A stretch of DNA of 64,000 bases from Geobacillus kaustophilus (GTDB lineage Bacteria; Bacillota; Bacilli; Bacillales; Anoxybacillaceae). Positions 63,347 through 64,000 of the stretch are shown here, piece after piece. The stretch is from the NCBI RefSeq assembly GCF_000948285.1, contig NZ_JYBP01000003.1, forward strand, positions 3,162,001 to 3,226,000. Reading direction: 5' to 3'. The notes below the pieces were generated by a model. The model did no database searches, had not been told where the DNA came from, and was given only the letters and a program-made list of their open reading frames with translations. A program made the position numbers and the translations under genes. The number at the start of each line of letters is the position of its first letter. Position 1 is the stretch's first letter.

Positions 63347-64000
63347 GGCTCTTCACCACAAGTTGTACTTGATGATTTAAGATCGGTGTGCATAGCGAAA
63401 ATAGAGGGTACAAAAAATGCGAATTTTCCTGTATGGTAAAGGTGACCAAACCAAACCATTGGAGGAAAATTCGCATGTACGCTCAGTTTATCAAAGAACT
63501 TATCGATTTACCAGATGTTTTGATTCAAAAGGTGCGAAAAGAAGGAGATCGTTGGATTTTCGAACTTTCTCTACCTGAACAATGCCCATTATGTCCCGTC
63601 TGCTTGAAACGCACGATCAAAATGACAGGAAAAAAGAAGCAATGGATGCATGGCTATGCTCAACGAATCGGGATTTTTTGGATTGAACTTCCTGTCGAGC
63701 GCAGACGTTGTAGTACGTGTGGCATGACGTTCAGCACGTCTTATCCAGGAATCTCCCCTCGAAGTGTGGCAACAGACGCTTTTCAGCAATGGGTGGCGCA
63801 ATCTTGCATCGGGACATCCATTCAGGCAGTAGCTCGGATGCTCAAACTCCCTTACACGACCGTGGAACGTTGGTTTTATACCCATGCCCCTTCCTTCCTA
63901 TCGAATGATATCCAACCAAAGGCGGTTTGTGTCGATGAATTTGCCTTTCGAAAAGGGCATGACTACGGAGTGGCGATCATGGATGCCGAGACGGGAGAAG
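63347..64000 (+). mobile_element. ISL3-family insertion sequence, second type (5' part)
   Basis: Starts GGCTCTTCACCACAAGTTGT, as does the right end of the element at 22642-23976, and stays nearly identical to the window end. It is in the opposite orientation to that copy. The other end and target duplication lie outside the window. Confidence 0.93.
63475..64000 (+). CDS. ISL3-family transposase (5' part)
   Basis: Starts MYAQFIKELIDLPDVLIQ (Ala3 where the other copy has Ser) and continues through CPLCPVCLKRTIKMTG and CVDEFAFRKGHDYGVAIMD to the edge of the window. GGAGGAAAATTCGC precedes the ATG. Confidence 0.93.
   Translation, partial: MYAQFIKELIDLPDVLIQKVRKEGDRWIFELSLPEQCPLCPVCLKRTIKMTGKKKQWMHGYAQRIGIFWIELPVERRRCSTCGMTFSTSYPGISPRSVATDAFQQWVAQSCIGTSIQAVARMLKLPYTTVERWFYTHAPSFLSNDIQPKAVCVDEFAFRKGHDYGVAIMDAETGE

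Overview
The window is chromosomal DNA from a thermophilic Bacillaceae, almost certainly Geobacillus. The signs are GC-rich protein genes with strong Shine-Dalgarno sites, an aminoacylase that matches my memory of the G. stearothermophilus enzyme, a tnpC-only IS66 element of the ISBst12 type, and many ISL3, IS4, IS21 and IS1182 insertions. Identifications come from reading the translated sequence; no database search was run.

Layout. 1-4000 (minus): 2-oxoacid dehydrogenase genes in the order E2, E1-alpha, E1-beta, then the start of a GlcD-like FAD oxidase; a catabolite-repression-like site lies upstream. 4250-6930: a tandem pair of a ~140-bp repeat, a VOC-fold protein, a Gfo/Idh/MocA oxidoreductase and a DUF4275 gene. 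6979-8975: arsenic operon arsR-acr3-arsC with operator-like sites. 9080-15480: a DUF1360 gene and a complete, probably autoregulated ribose operon rbsR-K-D-A-C-B. 15570-19514: a probable type I toxin/antisense RNA locus, a 38-residue membrane protein, VanZ, a complete ISL3 element with target duplication, and a small ORF plus PIN-domain toxin pair whose promoter the IS seems to have split. 19694-25577: aminoacylase, UDP-glucose dehydrogenase, a brnQ remnant, a second ISL3 element and a three-SH3 N-acetylmuramoyl-L-alanine amidase.

25946-35081 holds a pRiA4b ORF-3-like protein, two SEC-C zinc-motif proteins, and a tight operon of SWIM protein, SNF2 helicase and a 38-residue charged protein. 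35189-39589 holds a Uma2 nuclease, a DUF1861 protein, a macrodomain protein and a decayed cassette: an AAA ATPase broken by an ISL3-derived MITE, a frameshifted protein with a D...ExK nuclease-like motif, and a frameshifted DUF488 gene. 39815-47593: galU, then an oligosaccharide (probably mannoside) locus with GH130 phosphorylase, DUF1861, two ABC permeases, a binding protein and a divergent LacI regulator with two operators. 47628-54550: two Rpn-like genes (one frameshifted), an EamA transporter, an IS4 insertion, a LysM-L,D-transpeptidase and an ADP-ribosylglycohydrolase fragment. 54584-64000 is an insertion graveyard (IS66 remnant, IS21, IS1182, IS66, ISL3) around an LCP cell-wall ligase and an epsN-like aminotransferase with an in-frame stop.

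The most unusual signals are a ~140-bp terminal-inverted-repeat family that, in four copies, ends just before the ribosome-binding site of the downstream gene and always in the same orientation; the decayed ATPase/ExK/DUF488/macrodomain cassette; and the compact toxin/antisense RNA locus.
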